Notes: generated by a model from the sequence alone, not told the origin. A stretch of DNA of 64,000 nt from Sphingomonas morindae (GCF_023822065.1 NZ_CP084930.1:2124001-2188000); one strand, 5' to 3'; counted from the first letter of the stretch, positions 1 to 8,692 are shown. A program made the numbers and translations.

Positions 1-138
1 CTGGCCGAGCCGGAGGCGCTCCGCGTCCGGATCACCGCGCCCGATGGCGAGCGGCTCGCGCAGATGCAGCGCGTGGTGGCCGCGCATCTCGATCGCTTCG
101 CCTTTCGCGAGGCGCCGCTCTCGTTCGACTGGACCTGA
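1..138 (+). CDS. DUF2218 domain protein, C-terminal end only
   Basis: Frame 1 is open from the window edge to a TGA at 136-138 and gives 45 residues ending AFREAPLSFDWT. The pattern of a short acidic helix, a VVAAHLDRFAFRE segment and a final W matches the end of the DUF2218 family (COG3553), small soluble proteins of unknown function often found near iron or siderophore genes. The start and most of the protein lie outside the window, so only the family can be proposed. It converges on the minus-strand glycosyltransferase, with 12 bases between the two stops. Confidence 0.6.
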   Translation: MAEPEALRVRITAPDGERLAQMQRVVAAHLDRFAFREAPLSFDWT

Positions 139-150
139 CGCGCGCGCCGC

Positions 151-1368
151 TCAGCGCGCGGGCGGTACCTGGCCGCCGGCCCAGGGCACGCCGCCCAGGC
201 CGGGCGCGCCACGGCTGCCGCGCGCGCGCTGGCGGATGATGCGGAGATAGCCGTCCACCATCGCCTGGTTCACCGTGTCCCATTCATAGGCGCGGCTTTC
301 CGCGCGGCCGGCCGCGCCGGCGCGGGTGCGGGCGTCCGCGTCGCGGCAATAATGCTCCACCGCGTCGACGAAATAATGGACGGCGCCGGGGCGGATCAGC
401 TGCCCGGTCAGGCCGGGCACGACCAGGCTGCGGCTGCCCGTGGCGTCGGCCGCCACCACCGGGACGCCGCACGCCATCGCCTCCAGCGTCACATTGCCGA
501 AGGTCTCGGTGACGGAGGGGTTGAGCATCACGTCCATCGAGGCGGTGGCGCGGCCGAGATCGGCGCCGCGCTGGAAGCCGGCGAACACGGCATCGTCGGG
601 CAGGCGCTTCTCGAACCAGTCCCGCGCCGGGCCATCGCCGACGATGAGCGCGCGCGCGCGCACGCCGCGCCGCGCCAGCCCGTCGATCGTGTCGGCGAAG
701 ACATCGAGCCCCTTCTCCATCACCAGCCGGCCGACAAAGCCGATCGCCACCTCGTCATCCTGGATGCCGAGCGCGCGGCGCCAGCCGAGATCGCGCGCCT
801 CGGGCGTGAACACGTCGCGCTCGACCCCGCGCGACCAGATGCCCACGTCGAAATTCATCCGCTGGTCGCGCAGCAGCTGCGCCATGCTGTCGGAGGGGGC
901 GAAGATGGCGTCGCAGCGACGGTAGAAGCGCCGCAGCGCGGCCTCCACCATCGGCTCGAGAAAGGCGAAGCCGTAATAGCGCGGATAGGTTTCGAAGCGG
1001 GTATGGACCGAGGCCACCGCCGGGAGCGCATTCTTGTGCGCGTGGCGCAGCGCCGCGTGGCCGAGCAGCTCCGGGCTGGCGACGTGGATGAGATTGGCGC
1101 CGAAGGCGTGGATGTCCTTCTTCACCCCCGGGGTGAGCACCAGCGGCGCGCGATATTCGGCGCGGCCCGGAAGCGGGATGGCCGGCACGCCCACGAGATC
1201 GCCGATCGGCTCGAAGGCCGGCTTCTTCACCTTGGGCGAATAGACGCGCACCGCCGCGCCCTGGCGCAGCAGATAGTCCACCAGCCGGTTCAGCGCCTGG
1301 TTGGCGCCGTCGCGGACATAATTGTAGTTGCCGGTGAACAGCGCGATGCGCAGATCGGTGACGTCCAT
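151..1368 (-). CDS. GT4-family glycosyltransferase
   Basis: This 405-residue protein has the two-Rossmann-domain GT-B layout of family 4 glycosyltransferases. The N-terminal half opens with DLRIALFTGNYNYVRDGAN. The C-terminal half carries GFVGRLVMEKGLD and the nucleotide-sugar motif TETFGNVTLEAMACGVPVVA. Closest known relatives are GDP-mannose-dependent alpha-mannosyltransferases and SqdX-like sulfoquinovosyl or glycolipid transferases acting at the inner face of the membrane. The substrate cannot be read from sequence. The frame stays open for 29 codons upstream, but that part looks non-coding and overlaps the DUF2721 gene, so ATG 1368 just before the beta-strand is preferred. It lies downstream of the DUF2721 gene on the same strand, 58 bases away. 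Confidence 0.85.
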   Translation of the reverse strand: MDVTDLRIALFTGNYNYVRDGANQALNRLVDYLLRQGAAVRVYSPKVKKPAFEPIGDLVGVPAIPLPGRAEYRAPLVLTPGVKKDIHAFGANLIHVASPELLGHAALRHAHKNALPAVASVHTRFETYPRYYGFAFLEPMVEAALRRFYRRCDAIFAPSDSMAQLLRDQRMNFDVGIWSRGVERDVFTPEARDLGWRRALGIQDDEVAIGFVGRLVMEKGLDVFADTIDGLARRGVRARALIVGDGPARDWFEKRLPDDAVFAGFQRGADLGRATASMDVMLNPSVTETFGNVTLEAMACGVPVVAADATGSRSLVVPGLTGQLIRPGAVHYFVDAVEHYCRDADARTRAGAAGRAESRAYEWDTVNQAMVDGYLRIIRQRARGSRGAPGLGGVPWAGGQVPPAR

Positions 1369-1426
1369 TTCGGGTCCGATAGCGTGCCCGGCGGCAAAGG
1401 CAAATCCGGGATGCGCGCAGCCGGCG

Positions 1427-1906
1427 TCATCCGCTTCGCGGATCGCCCGCCTCATGCTCCAGCAATTCGTGCCGCACGCGGGTGGAGCGGTTGGCGAGAT
1501 GGATCTCGTACAGGAACAGCAGCAGCGCCACCATCAGCGACAGGGTGGCGAGCACGAAGAGCAGGGCGGTGGCGCGGCCGAAGCCGCCGCCGATCAGCCC
1601 CGAGATGAACAGCCCCGCCACCACCAGCGCGATCGCCAGCGCGCTGACCGTGCCGAAGGTGATCGCGGCGCTGACGATCCGCATCCGCCGATCGAGCAGC
1701 CGCAGCTCCCACACGGCGCGATCGCGCTCCTCACCGGGGCCAAGCTCGGGGATGCGCAGCTCGACCACGCGCGAGCGATCGATCACCCGCGCCAGCCGGC
1801 CGGCAAACAGGTTGAGGATCTGCCCCAGCCCGGTGAGCAGGAAAACCGGCCCGACCGCGAGCTGGATGGTGTGCGCGATCGTCTGGCTGGGAAGCTCGGT
1901 CATCAT
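1427..1906 (-). CDS. DUF2721 membrane protein
   Basis: This 159-residue protein starts MMTELPSQTIAHTIQLAVGPVFLLTGLGQIL, typical of DUF2721 (a family of unknown function). It has one hydrophobic helix at about 10-32 including G-L-G-Q-I-L-N, a charged cytoplasmic stretch with the family-like segment RLARVIDRSRVVE, and two C-terminal membrane helices at about 80-132. ATG 1906 is chosen over the upstream extension to 2047 because an AAGG ribosome site precedes it and the 47 extra residues look like translated promoter. No enzymatic motif is visible. It probably shares a transcript with the downstream glycosyltransferase. Confidence 0.8.
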   Translation of the reverse strand: MMTELPSQTIAHTIQLAVGPVFLLTGLGQILNLFAGRLARVIDRSRVVELRIPELGPGEERDRAVWELRLLDRRMRIVSAAITFGTVSALAIALVVAGLFISGLIGGGFGRATALLFVLATLSLMVALLLFLYEIHLANRSTRVRHELLEHEAGDPRSG

Positions 1907-2027
1907 CCTTGGCAGGATGGCGGGGCGGCCGCGTCCGGTCAACGCCGTGCCGAAGCCGCCAATATGGGGCTTTGTCCTTGTTCCCCGATGGTTGGCAGCT
2001 AAGCCGTTGCCCGGGGGGACAGCGAAG

Positions 2028-2567
2028 ATGATGATGGGGTCGGTCACCGATCGGGCGAACGGGTGCGCCGCCGCGCCGGCGCCCGATCTCCGCTTCGCCT
2101 ATCATCGCGGGCTGGTGCCGCTGTTCGCGCTGCTGCTCGGTCTCGCCCTCGCCGTCGCGGGGCTGCTCCATTGCGCCGCCGCTTTGCTCTGGCCGTGGAT
2201 GGCGCGCCCGCTCGCGCTGTTCGACGCAGCGGTGGTGGTCGGCGCGCTGGGGCTGGTCCGCTCCTTCCGGGTCCGGCCGGTGCTGGTGCTCCAGGATCGC
2301 CTCGTGCTCCATGCCGGCTGGCTGGCGCGGGTGTCGCTGCCGCTCGCCTGCGTGCGGCTGCGGCCGCACTGGTCGCCGGGCCAGCTGGCGCGGCCCGATC
2401 TGCTCGATCTCGCGCTGGTCGGCGCGCCCAATATCTGGCTCGATATCGAGCCGCCACTGCGCCGCCGCGGCCGGTTGGTGCGGGTGATCGTGCACCGGCT
2501 GGATGATCGCGAGGCGTTCGTCGCGGCGCTGGTGGCGCGCGGCCGTGCTCCGGCGGTGCCGCGCTAA
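2028..2567 (+). CDS. Hypothetical two-helix membrane protein
   Basis: No family was recognised. The 179-residue product has about 25 polar residues, two adjacent hydrophobic segments (about 25-52 and 60-78), then a soluble domain rich in Leu and Arg, with the run VRPVLVLQDRLVLHAGWLARVSLPL. This resembles bacterial PH-like domains that follow paired N-terminal helices, but the match is only structural intuition. Three tandem ATG codons occur at 2028, 2031 and 2034, preceded by GGGGGGAC. The gene is divergent from the DUF2721 gene, with 121 bases between starts, and is followed 98 bases later by thiE. Confidence 0.6.
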   Translation: MMMGSVTDRANGCAAAPAPDLRFAYHRGLVPLFALLLGLALAVAGLLHCAAALLWPWMARPLALFDAAVVVGALGLVRSFRVRPVLVLQDRLVLHAGWLARVSLPLACVRLRPHWSPGQLARPDLLDLALVGAPNIWLDIEPPLRRRGRLVRVIVHRLDDREAFVAALVARGRAPAVPR

Positions 2568-2665
2568 GCCGGCGGCGGCGCGCGCCGCTCGGCCGGCCGC
2601 ATCCCGATCCCCGCTCCGCGCGATCCACTTTGCGTCGACGCCGCCGACGCGCTAACCCGCCGGGA

Positions 2666-3355
2666 ATGATCGATGCTGAGGATCCATTGGGGCCGCTCGA
2701 CCCGGGCTTCGCCACGCGCTTCGTGCGCGATGACAGCCGGCCGCCCTGCCAACTCTACCTGATCTCGCCGCCGGTGCTGCCGGACGATTTCGCGGACCAG
2801 CTCGCGCGCGCCTTCGATGCCGGGCCGGTGGCGGCCTTCCAGCTGCGCATCAAGGATATGGACGAGCATGGCCTGGCCCGCCTCGCGGCGCCGCTCCAGA
2901 CGCTGTGCGCGCGCCACGATGTCGCCTTCATCGTCAATGATTCGGTGAGCCTGGCCAAAAGGCTCGGCGCCGACGGCGTGCATCTCGGCCAGACCGACGG
3001 CGATGCCCGCGAGGCGCGCCAGCTGCTCGGGCCCTCGGTGCAGATCGGCGTGACCTGCCACGACAGCCGCCATCTGGCGATGGAAGCGGGCGAGGCGGGG
3101 GCGGATTATGTCGCCTTCGGCGCCTTCTACCCGACCGAGACCAAGGCGGTGCGGCATCGGCCGGAGCTTTCCATCCTGTCCTGGTGGTCGACCCTGTTCG
3201 AGCTGCCCTGCGTCGCGATCGGCGGCATCACGCCCGCCAACGCGCGGCCGCTGGTGGAGGCGGGCGCGGATTTCCTCGCGGTGAGCGGGGGTGTCTGGGC
3301 GCATCCCCAGGGGCCGGACCGGGCGGTGGCGGCCTTCGCCGCGCTGCTGGCATGA
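2666..3355 (+). CDS. thiE: Thiamine-phosphate synthase
   Basis: ThiE joins hydroxymethylpyrimidine pyrophosphate and thiazole phosphate to give thiamine phosphate in the cytoplasm. The 229-residue protein has the family TIM-barrel signatures: LRIKD near 60-64, FIVND at 88-92, GADGVHLGQTD at 101-111, the GAFYPTETK loop at 152-160 and the phosphate-binding IGGIT at 185-189. ATG 2666 follows a GGGA. About 25 residues before the first strand are longer than in most ThiE proteins. The next gene overlaps its stop by four bases. No TPP riboswitch was seen in the 98 bases upstream. Confidence 0.88.
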   Translation: MIDAEDPLGPLDPGFATRFVRDDSRPPCQLYLISPPVLPDDFADQLARAFDAGPVAAFQLRIKDMDEHGLARLAAPLQTLCARHDVAFIVNDSVSLAKRLGADGVHLGQTDGDAREARQLLGPSVQIGVTCHDSRHLAMEAGEAGADYVAFGAFYPTETKAVRHRPELSILSWWSTLFELPCVAIGGITPANARPLVEAGADFLAVSGGVWAHPQGPDRAVAAFAALLA

Positions 3356-3753
3356 TCCGGCGGCTGGCGCGCCTGGTCGCGATCGCGGCGATCGTCTTCG
3401 ATCTCGCGGCGGCCTGGGCGCGCTGGCGGTACGGGCCGAGCCCGTCGGGCTTTGTCCGCGCCACCATCGTCACCGTGCTGGCGCTGATCCCCTGCGCGCT
3501 GGCCTTTGCCGCCACCATCGTCGCTCAGTCGCGCCGGCGGATGCGCAGCACACGCGGCGCCTTCACGCGGATGCGGCTGCCGATCAAGGTGCCGCGCGCC
3601 TATGTCGGCGCGGCGGCGCTCGGCTTCATCGGCACGCTGGCGGCGATGGGCGAGGGGTTCGGCGCCTATATCCTCCTCGCCGGCGTCGTGCTGATCGCGC
3701 TGGCCCTCTCGCAGGCATTGCCCGGCGGCGTGCAGGGATACGCGCGGCGCTGA
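3352..3753 (+). CDS. Hypothetical small membrane protein
   Basis: The 133-residue product begins at the ATG of an ATGA overlap with the thiE stop, so the two are almost certainly co-translated. Four hydrophobic segments can be seen (about 5-22, 34-55, 82-98 and 105-122), separated by basic loops such as RRRMRSTRGAFTRMRLPIK. No catalytic motif or known family was recognised. Linkage to thiE alone is weak evidence for any role in thiamine metabolism. Confidence 0.65.
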   Translation: MIRRLARLVAIAAIVFDLAAAWARWRYGPSPSGFVRATIVTVLALIPCALAFAATIVAQSRRRMRSTRGAFTRMRLPIKVPRAYVGAAALGFIGTLAAMGEGFGAYILLAGVVLIALALSQALPGGVQGYARR

Positions 3754-3790
3754 GCGGCGTTGTCTTGTCCCATTGGCGGGAAGGACGACC

Positions 3791-4828
3791 ATGATGCACA
3801 GGGCCGCGAGGCTGTTTCCCATTGTCGCGCTCGGGCTTGCCGGCGCGTCGCTCGGTGCGCAGGCGGCCGTGGCGCCCGCGCGTCCGGCGCCGGCCGCCAG
3901 CACGACGCCGCCGGTCGATCCCAAGATCATGCTCGTCCAGGTCGCGCTCGATAGGCTGGGCTTCGGCCCCGGCGTGATCGACGGCCGCACCGGGCAGACG
4001 CTGACGCTGGCGATCAAGGGGCTGCAGACCGCCGCCGGCCTGCCCGTGACGGGCACGATGGATCCCGCCACCGCGCAGGCGCTCGGCAAGGCGGGCGTGG
4101 CGCAGCCGGTGCGCGACATCGTGCTCACCCCGGCCGATGTCGCCGGGCCCTTCGTCGGGCCGATCCCGAAAAAGGAGGATGCGCAGGCCAAGCTGCCCGC
4201 GCTCGGCTATCAGAATGCGCTGGAGATGCTCGCCGAGCGCTACCACACCACGCCGGCGACGCTGATCGCGCTCAACTCGCCCGACACCAAGCTCGTCGCC
4301 GGCACGCATATCCGCGTGCCCGACGTGATCACCAACGCGCGCGACTATCCGGCCGATGCCAAGCCCGAATGGAAGGCGACGCTGGCCGGGCTCAACGTCG
4401 CCTCCACCCAGCCCCAGGCGGATCACATCGTCGTCAGCAAATCGGCCAAGGCGCTGATGGTCTATGATGCGGGCGACAAGCTGGTGGCGCAGTTCCCGGT
4501 CACCACCGGGAGCAGCCACGATCCGCTGCCGCTCGGCACCTGGACCATCTACGGGGCCGATACCAATCCCAAGTTCCACTTCAATCCGAAGCTGTTCTGG
4601 GATGCGAAGAAGGGCGAGACCAAGGCCATGCTGCCGCCAGGGCCGAACGGCCCGGTGGGCGTGGTGTGGCTCGATCTCTCCAAGCCGCATTACGGCATCC
4701 ATGGCACGCCCGAGCCGCAGAATATCGGCCGCACCGCCAGCCATGGCTGCGTGCGCATGACCAATTGGGATGCCGCCCGGCTGGCGCTGATGGTGAAGCC
4801 CGGCACCAAGGCGATCTTCAAGGCATGA
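3791..4828 (+). CDS. Exported L,D-transpeptidase (YkuD) with peptidoglycan-binding domain
   Basis: L,D-transpeptidases make 3-3 peptide cross-links in peptidoglycan or attach proteins to it in the periplasm. The 345-residue protein has a signal peptide (about 1-27, ending AQA), a peptidoglycan-binding repeat (about 45-98), a LysM-like segment (about 132-178, with LAERYHTTPATLIALN) and a C-terminal YkuD domain. The catalytic motif HGT...SHGCVRM places the nucleophile at C320 and its histidine at H318. A strong GGGAAGGA precedes two tandem ATG codons at 3791 and 3794. The downstream M23 gene overlaps its stop by four bases, which suggests coupled cell-wall remodelling. Confidence 0.88.
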   Translation: MMHRAARLFPIVALGLAGASLGAQAAVAPARPAPAASTTPPVDPKIMLVQVALDRLGFGPGVIDGRTGQTLTLAIKGLQTAAGLPVTGTMDPATAQALGKAGVAQPVRDIVLTPADVAGPFVGPIPKKEDAQAKLPALGYQNALEMLAERYHTTPATLIALNSPDTKLVAGTHIRVPDVITNARDYPADAKPEWKATLAGLNVASTQPQADHIVVSKSAKALMVYDAGDKLVAQFPVTTGSSHDPLPLGTWTIYGADTNPKFHFNPKLFWDAKKGETKAMLPPGPNGPVGVVWLDLSKPHYGIHGTPEPQNIGRTASHGCVRMTNWDAARLALMVKPGTKAIFKA

Positions 4829-5418
4829 ACCGCTTCGGCATCGCCATCGCCGGGCTGCTGCTGCTGCTGCTGATCGGCTTCGCGGCCGTGGTGCGGGTGA
4901 CGGGGCCGGGCTGGAGCGGCACCAGCCCGCACGTCGTCGCCCCACCGCCGGCCGCGCCCGGATCGCCCGCGCCGGGCGGGGCGCCGGCGACGCTGCCGGT
5001 GCCGGTGCAGGGCGTCGCGCGCGCGCAGCTCAGCTCGAGCTGGTCCGATCCGCGCGACGGCGGCACGCGCGCGCATCACGCCATCGACATTCCCGCGCCG
5101 CGCGGCACGCCGGTGCTGGCGGTGGCGGACGGGACGATCGAGAAGCTCTACACCTCGGCGCTGGGTGGGCTGACCGTCTATGAGCGCACGCCCGATGGTG
5201 GGCTCGTCTACTACTATGCCCATCTCGATCGCTATGCGCCGCAGCTGGCCGAGGGCCAGATGGTGCGCGCCGGCCAGGTGCTGGGGGCGGTGGGCAGCAC
5301 CGGCGATGCCGATGCGCGGGTGCCGCATCTCCATTTCGAGATCCACCGCATGGCGCCCGGCGAAGCCTGGTGGCAGGGCGAGGAGCTGGACCCCTATCCC
5401 ATATTGCGGCGCGGCTGA
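4825..5418 (+). CDS. Membrane-anchored M23 family metallopeptidase
   Basis: LytM-type M23 enzymes cut peptidoglycan cross-bridges or, when degenerate, activate amidases. This 197-residue protein has one N-terminal membrane helix (about 5-24), a Pro/Ala-rich linker (about 38-60) and a compact M23 domain. The zinc ligands appear intact: H84-x3-D88 in HHAIDI, and H168-x-H170 in PHLHFEI. It is therefore likely an active hydrolase facing the periplasm. Its ATG overlaps the stop of the L,D-transpeptidase gene (ATGA), so one enzyme that cross-links and one that cuts are made together. Confidence 0.85.
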   Translation: MNRFGIAIAGLLLLLLIGFAAVVRVTGPGWSGTSPHVVAPPPAAPGSPAPGGAPATLPVPVQGVARAQLSSSWSDPRDGGTRAHHAIDIPAPRGTPVLAVADGTIEKLYTSALGGLTVYERTPDGGLVYYYAHLDRYAPQLAEGQMVRAGQVLGAVGSTGDADARVPHLHFEIHRMAPGEAWWQGEELDPYPILRRG

Positions 5419-5433
5419 GCTTGCCCCGGCGCG

Positions 5434-5456
5434 GGCGCGCGGGTAAAGCGCGCGCC
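5434..5456 (+). terminator. Candidate terminator after the cell-wall pair
   Basis: An 8-bp GC-only stem (5434-5441 with 5449-5456) encloses a 7-base loop and is followed by TGCTCTTTC. The run of T is short, so it may be a weak intrinsic terminator. It sits between the M23 gene and efp and would separate their transcripts. Confidence 0.45.
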
Positions 5457-5485
5457 TGCTCTTTCAAGCTTAGGCGAGACTTCCC

Positions 5486-6049
5486 ATGAAGATCAGCGGC
5501 GTGGACATTCGTCCCGGCAATATCATCGAATATGAGGGCGGCATCTGGCGCGCCGTGAAGATCCAGCACACCCAGCCCGGCAAGGGTGGCGCCTATATGC
5601 AGGTCGAGATGAAGAATCTCATCGACGGCCGCAAGAACAACGTCCGCTTCCGCTCGGCCGAGACGGTGGAGCGGGTGCGGCTGGACACCAAGGATTTTCA
5701 GTTCCTGTTCGCCGATGGCGAGGATCTGACCTTCATGGACAAGGACAGCTACGAGCAGATCACCCTGCCGCGCGACCTGCTCGGCGATGCCGCCGCCTTC
5801 CTGCAGGACGGAATGGACGTGGTGATGGAGCTGCACGAGGAGCGGCCGATCTCGGTGCAGCTGCCCGATCAGGTCGAGGCGACGATCGTCGAGGCCGATG
5901 CGGTGGTGAAGGGGCAGACCGCCTCGTCCAGCTACAAGCCGGCGATGCTCGACAATGGCGTGCGCGTGATGGTGCCGCCACATATCAGCAGCGGCACGCG
6001 CATCGTCGTCGATGTGTACAGCCAGGAATATGTGCGCCGCGCCGATTGA
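5486..6049 (+). CDS. efp: Translation elongation factor P
   Basis: EF-P binds the ribosome between the P and E sites and relieves stalling at consecutive prolines. The protein has 187 residues, the normal length, with the three beta-barrel domains: the KOW-like first domain (1-65), an OB domain (about 66-128) and a C-terminal OB domain ending [16 protein letters not shown]. The tip loop is PGKGGAY with K33 at the position that is modified or recognised in EF-P. This is the lysine-type loop seen with EpmA or unmodified systems rather than the arginine type. No modification enzyme is present in the window. A candidate terminator lies on each side, so it is probably transcribed alone. Confidence 0.95.
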   Translation: MKISGVDIRPGNIIEYEGGIWRAVKIQHTQPGKGGAYMQVEMKNLIDGRKNNVRFRSAETVERVRLDTKDFQFLFADGEDLTFMDKDSYEQITLPRDLLGDAAAFLQDGMDVVMELHEERPISVQLPDQVEATIVEADAVVKGQTASSSYKPAMLDNGVRVMVPPHISSGTRIVVDVYSQEYVRRAD

Positions 6050-6069
6050 GCGCCGCGCCCCACACCCTC

Positions 6070-6100
6070 GGCGCGGGCCGGCCTTAGCCTGGCCCGCGCC
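6070..6100 (+). terminator. Perfect 10-bp stem-loop after efp
   Basis: GGCGCGGGCC at 6070-6079 pairs perfectly with GGCCCGCGCC at 6091-6100 around an 11-base loop. It lies 20 bases after the efp stop. No T tract follows, so it could act as an RNA-stabilising 3-prime hairpin or a Rho-assisted end rather than a classical terminator. Confidence 0.4.
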
Positions 6101-6137
6101 CCATCGCCCCCGCCGGCGCGCGGGGGAAAGGACGATC

Positions 6138-6938
6138 ATGGTAGCCCATTCCGGTCTCATCACCGTCATGCAGAAGGCGGCGCGCAAGGCGGCGCCCAAG
6201 CTGCGCCGCGATTTCGGCGAGGTCGACGCCTTGCAGGTATCGCGCAAGGGGCCGGCCGATTTCGTGTCGCAGGCCGACAAGGCGGCCGAGCGCACGATCT
6301 TCGACGAACTCAAGCATGCGCGGCCCGATTGGGGCTTCGTGATGGAGGAGGGCGGCACGATCGAGGGCGATCCCGACAAGCCGCGCTGGATCGTCGACCC
6401 GCTCGACGGCACCAGCAACTTCCTGCACGGCATCCCCCATTTCGCCATCTCGATCGCGGTCGAGGATCCGCGCGCGGGCGTCACCCATGGCCTGGTCTAC
6501 CAGCCGCTCACCGATGAGAGCTTCTGGGCCGAAAAGGGGCGGGGCGCCTGGCTGCACGATCGGCGGCTGCGCGTCTCCAGCCGGCGGGCGCTGGCCGATG
6601 CCCTGGTCGCCACCGGCATCCCGTTCAAGGGCCATGGCGATTTTGACAGCTGGCAGCGCATCTTCCGGACCCTCGGGCCGGAGGTGGCGGGCATCCGCCG
6701 GTTTGGATCGGCGGCGCTCGATCTCGCCTGGGTCGCCGCCGGCCGCTATGACGGCTTCTGGGAAACCGATCTGAAGCCGTGGGATGTCGCGGCGGGCGAG
6801 CTGCTGGTCCGCGAAGCGGGCGGCTATGTCACGGATTTCCGGGGCGGCGATCAGCTCGCCGAGCGGCGCCAATGGCTCGCCGCCAATGACGGGCTCCACC
6901 CCAGCCTGCTCAAGCTCGTCGCCGCCGCGCTGCGCTGA
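6138..6938 (+). CDS. Inositol monophosphatase family protein
   Basis: This 266-residue protein belongs to the Mg-dependent IMPase/SuhB/CysQ phosphatase family. Metal-binding motifs are in place: E70-E71 in VMEEGG, the signature DPLDGTSNF with D87 and D90, and the late motif KPWDVAAG. SuhB-like members hydrolyse inositol-1-phosphate and can also bind RNA polymerase or the ribosome machinery. Which role applies here cannot be told. ATG 6138 follows GGGGGAAAGGA. An in-frame extension upstream to 6012 runs through the hairpin region and is not credible. Confidence 0.88.
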   Translation: MVAHSGLITVMQKAARKAAPKLRRDFGEVDALQVSRKGPADFVSQADKAAERTIFDELKHARPDWGFVMEEGGTIEGDPDKPRWIVDPLDGTSNFLHGIPHFAISIAVEDPRAGVTHGLVYQPLTDESFWAEKGRGAWLHDRRLRVSSRRALADALVATGIPFKGHGDFDSWQRIFRTLGPEVAGIRRFGSAALDLAWVAAGRYDGFWETDLKPWDVAAGELLVREAGGYVTDFRGGDQLAERRQWLAANDGLHPSLLKLVAAALR

Positions 6939-7093
6939 GCCCGGCCGATCGGCCGTCGCCCCAAGGCGGCGGCCGCGCCGGACCTGAATTGCGATTCATT
7001 CTCATGGCCCCGGCGGGTTGCTTCGCAGGTGCGGCAGTCCTAGGAAGCGGCCGTTAAGCTGCGCACTCGCGCGTGTTCCGCCCGGAGAAAGCC
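6939..7093. promoter_or_regulatory. Upstream region of the nuo operon
   Basis: This 155-base gap should hold the promoter of the nuo operon. It contains the GC palindrome CGGCCGATCGGCCG shortly after the phosphatase stop and an AT-richer stretch at 6986-7005 (GAATTGCGATTCATTCTCAT). That stretch resembles iron-regulator boxes of alphaproteobacteria and includes one GANTC site. No convincing -35/-10 pair could be fixed. Confidence 0.3.
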
Positions 7094-7471
7094 ATGGCGT
7101 CCGTCGCCGTCCAATATCTCCCGATTCTCCTGTTCCTCGGCGTGGCGCTGATTCTGTCGTGCGTCTTCGTGTTCCTGCCCCAGGGCGTGGCGCGGCTGAC
7201 CGGGGCCTATAAGCCCAACGCCGACAAGCTCGCCGAATATGAATGCGGCTTCCCCGCCTTCGAGGACAGCCGCATGCAGTTCGACGTGCGCTTCTACCTC
7301 GTGGCGATCCTGTTCATCGTCTTCGATCTCGAGGCGGCGTTCCTCTATCCCTGGGCGGTCTCGCTCAAGCAGATCGGCTGGACCGGCTGGCTGTCGATGA
7401 TGGTGTTCCTGGGCGAGCTTGTGCTCGGCTTTGCCTATGCGTGGAAGAAGGGAGCGCTGGAATGGGAGTAG
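7094..7471 (+). CDS. nuoA: NADH-quinone oxidoreductase subunit A
   Basis: NuoA is a small membrane subunit at the junction of the peripheral and membrane arms of complex I. The 125-residue protein has three membrane helices (about 4-26, 61-85 and 92-115) and the conserved loop [39 protein letters not shown], whose Cys and acidic residues lie by the quinone site. ATG 7094 follows GGAGAAAGCC. It is the first gene of the operon, and its end overlaps nuoB by 10 bases. Confidence 0.95.
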   Translation: MASVAVQYLPILLFLGVALILSCVFVFLPQGVARLTGAYKPNADKLAEYECGFPAFEDSRMQFDVRFYLVAILFIVFDLEAAFLYPWAVSLKQIGWTGWLSMMVFLGELVLGFAYAWKKGALEWE

Positions 7472-8022
7472 AGGTCGCCACCGACCCGCAGGCGCCGTAC
7501 CTGCCGGAGACCGCGCAGAAGGCACCCGACCAGGCCTTTTTCGACGATCTTAACACCGAGGTGCAGGACAAGGGCTTTCTTGTCACCTCCACCGAGGATC
7601 TGTTCCACTGGGCGCGCACGGGCTCGCTCTGGTGGATGACCTTCGGCCTGGCCTGCTGCGCCGTGGAGATGATCCACGTCAACATGCCGCGCTATGATCT
7701 CGAGCGCTTCGGCGTGGCGCCGCGCGCCAGCCCGCGCCAGTCGGACGTGATGATCGTCGCCGGCACGCTCTGCAACAAGATGGCGCCCGCGCTCCGGAAG
7801 GTCTACGACCAGATGTCGGAGCCGAAATACGTCATCTCCATGGGCTCCTGCGCCAATGGCGGCGGCTATTATCATTACAGCTACTCGGTGGTGCGCGGCT
7901 GCGACCGCATCGTGCCGGTAGATATCTACGTGCCCGGCTGCCCGCCGACCGCGGAGGCGCTGCTCTATGGCGTCCTGCAGTTGCAGCGGAAGATCCGCCG
8001 CGTCGGCACGATCGAGCGGTGA
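7462..8022 (+). CDS. nuoB: NADH-quinone oxidoreductase subunit B
   Basis: NuoB (PSST) carries the terminal N2 [4Fe-4S] cluster, which hands electrons to ubiquinone. All four ligands are visible in the 186-residue protein: the tandem C65-C66 in GLACCAVE, C130 in GSCANGG and C160 in PGCPP. The roughly 40 N-terminal residues before the fold are poorly conserved in the family. The chosen ATG lies inside the end of nuoA and gives MGVEVATDP. Confidence 0.96.
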   Translation: MGVEVATDPQAPYLPETAQKAPDQAFFDDLNTEVQDKGFLVTSTEDLFHWARTGSLWWMTFGLACCAVEMIHVNMPRYDLERFGVAPRASPRQSDVMIVAGTLCNKMAPALRKVYDQMSEPKYVISMGSCANGGGYYHYSYSVVRGCDRIVPVDIYVPGCPPTAEALLYGVLQLQRKIRRVGTIER

Positions 8023-8026
8023 GGGC

Positions 8027-8692
8027 ATGACGGCAAGCTTCCCCAAATTCGCCAGCAACCAGGGCGTGATCGAGGCGGCCACCGCCGCGCTCGGGCCCGT
8101 GCTGATCGAGGCGGTCGAGCGGGTCGGCGAGATCCAGCTCTTCGTCCGCCGCGAGAGCGTGGTCGACGCGCTGCGCCGGCTGCGCGACACGCCGGGGCTG
8201 GAATATCAGCAGCTGATGGAGATTGCCGGGGTCGATTATCCGACCCGCGATCTGCGCTTCGAGGTGGTCTATTGCCTCCTCTCGCTGACCCGCAACCACC
8301 GGCTCCACGTCCATGTCCGCACCGACGAGAGCCAGCCCGTGCCTTCGGTGACGGGCCTGTGGCCGGTCGCGAACTGGCTGGAGCGCGAGGTGTACGACAT
8401 GTACGGCGTGCTGTTCGACGATCATCCCGATCTGCGCCGCATCCTCACCGATTATGGCTTTCAGGGCCATCCGCTGCGCAAGGACTTCCCGATGACGGGC
8501 TATGTCGAGATGCGCTATTCCGAGGAGGCCAAGCGGGTCGTGTACGAGCCGATCAAGCTCCAGCAGGATTTCCGGACCTTCGATTTCCTGAGCCCGTGGG
8601 AAGGCGCGGCCTATCAGCTGCCCGGCGACGAGAAGGCGCCGCAGGCGCCCGGCGCGCAAACCCCGCTCAAGGCCGATGAGGTGAAGCGCTAA
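8027..8692 (+). CDS. nuoC: NADH-quinone oxidoreductase subunit C
   Basis: NuoC (30 kDa subunit) is a soluble component of the quinone-reduction module and has no cofactor. The 221-residue product has the family signature [27 protein letters not shown] followed by [18 protein letters not shown]. It is separate from NuoD, unlike the fused NuoCD of enterobacteria. ATG 8027 lies four bases after the nuoB stop, and its stop overlaps the nuoD ATG by one base (TAATG). Confidence 0.95.
   Translation: MTASFPKFASNQGVIEAATAALGPVLIEAVERVGEIQLFVRRESVVDALRRLRDTPGLEYQQLMEIAGVDYPTRDLRFEVVYCLLSLTRNHRLHVHVRTDESQPVPSVTGLWPVANWLEREVYDMYGVLFDDHPDLRRILTDYGFQGHPLRKDFPMTGYVEMRYSEEAKRVVYEPIKLQQDFRTFDFLSPWEGAAYQLPGDEKAPQAPGAQTPLKADEVKR

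Noticed and set aside
2568-2665. TPP riboswitch before thiE
   Set aside because: The conserved CTGAGA and the matching second-helix elements are absent from this 98-base gap.
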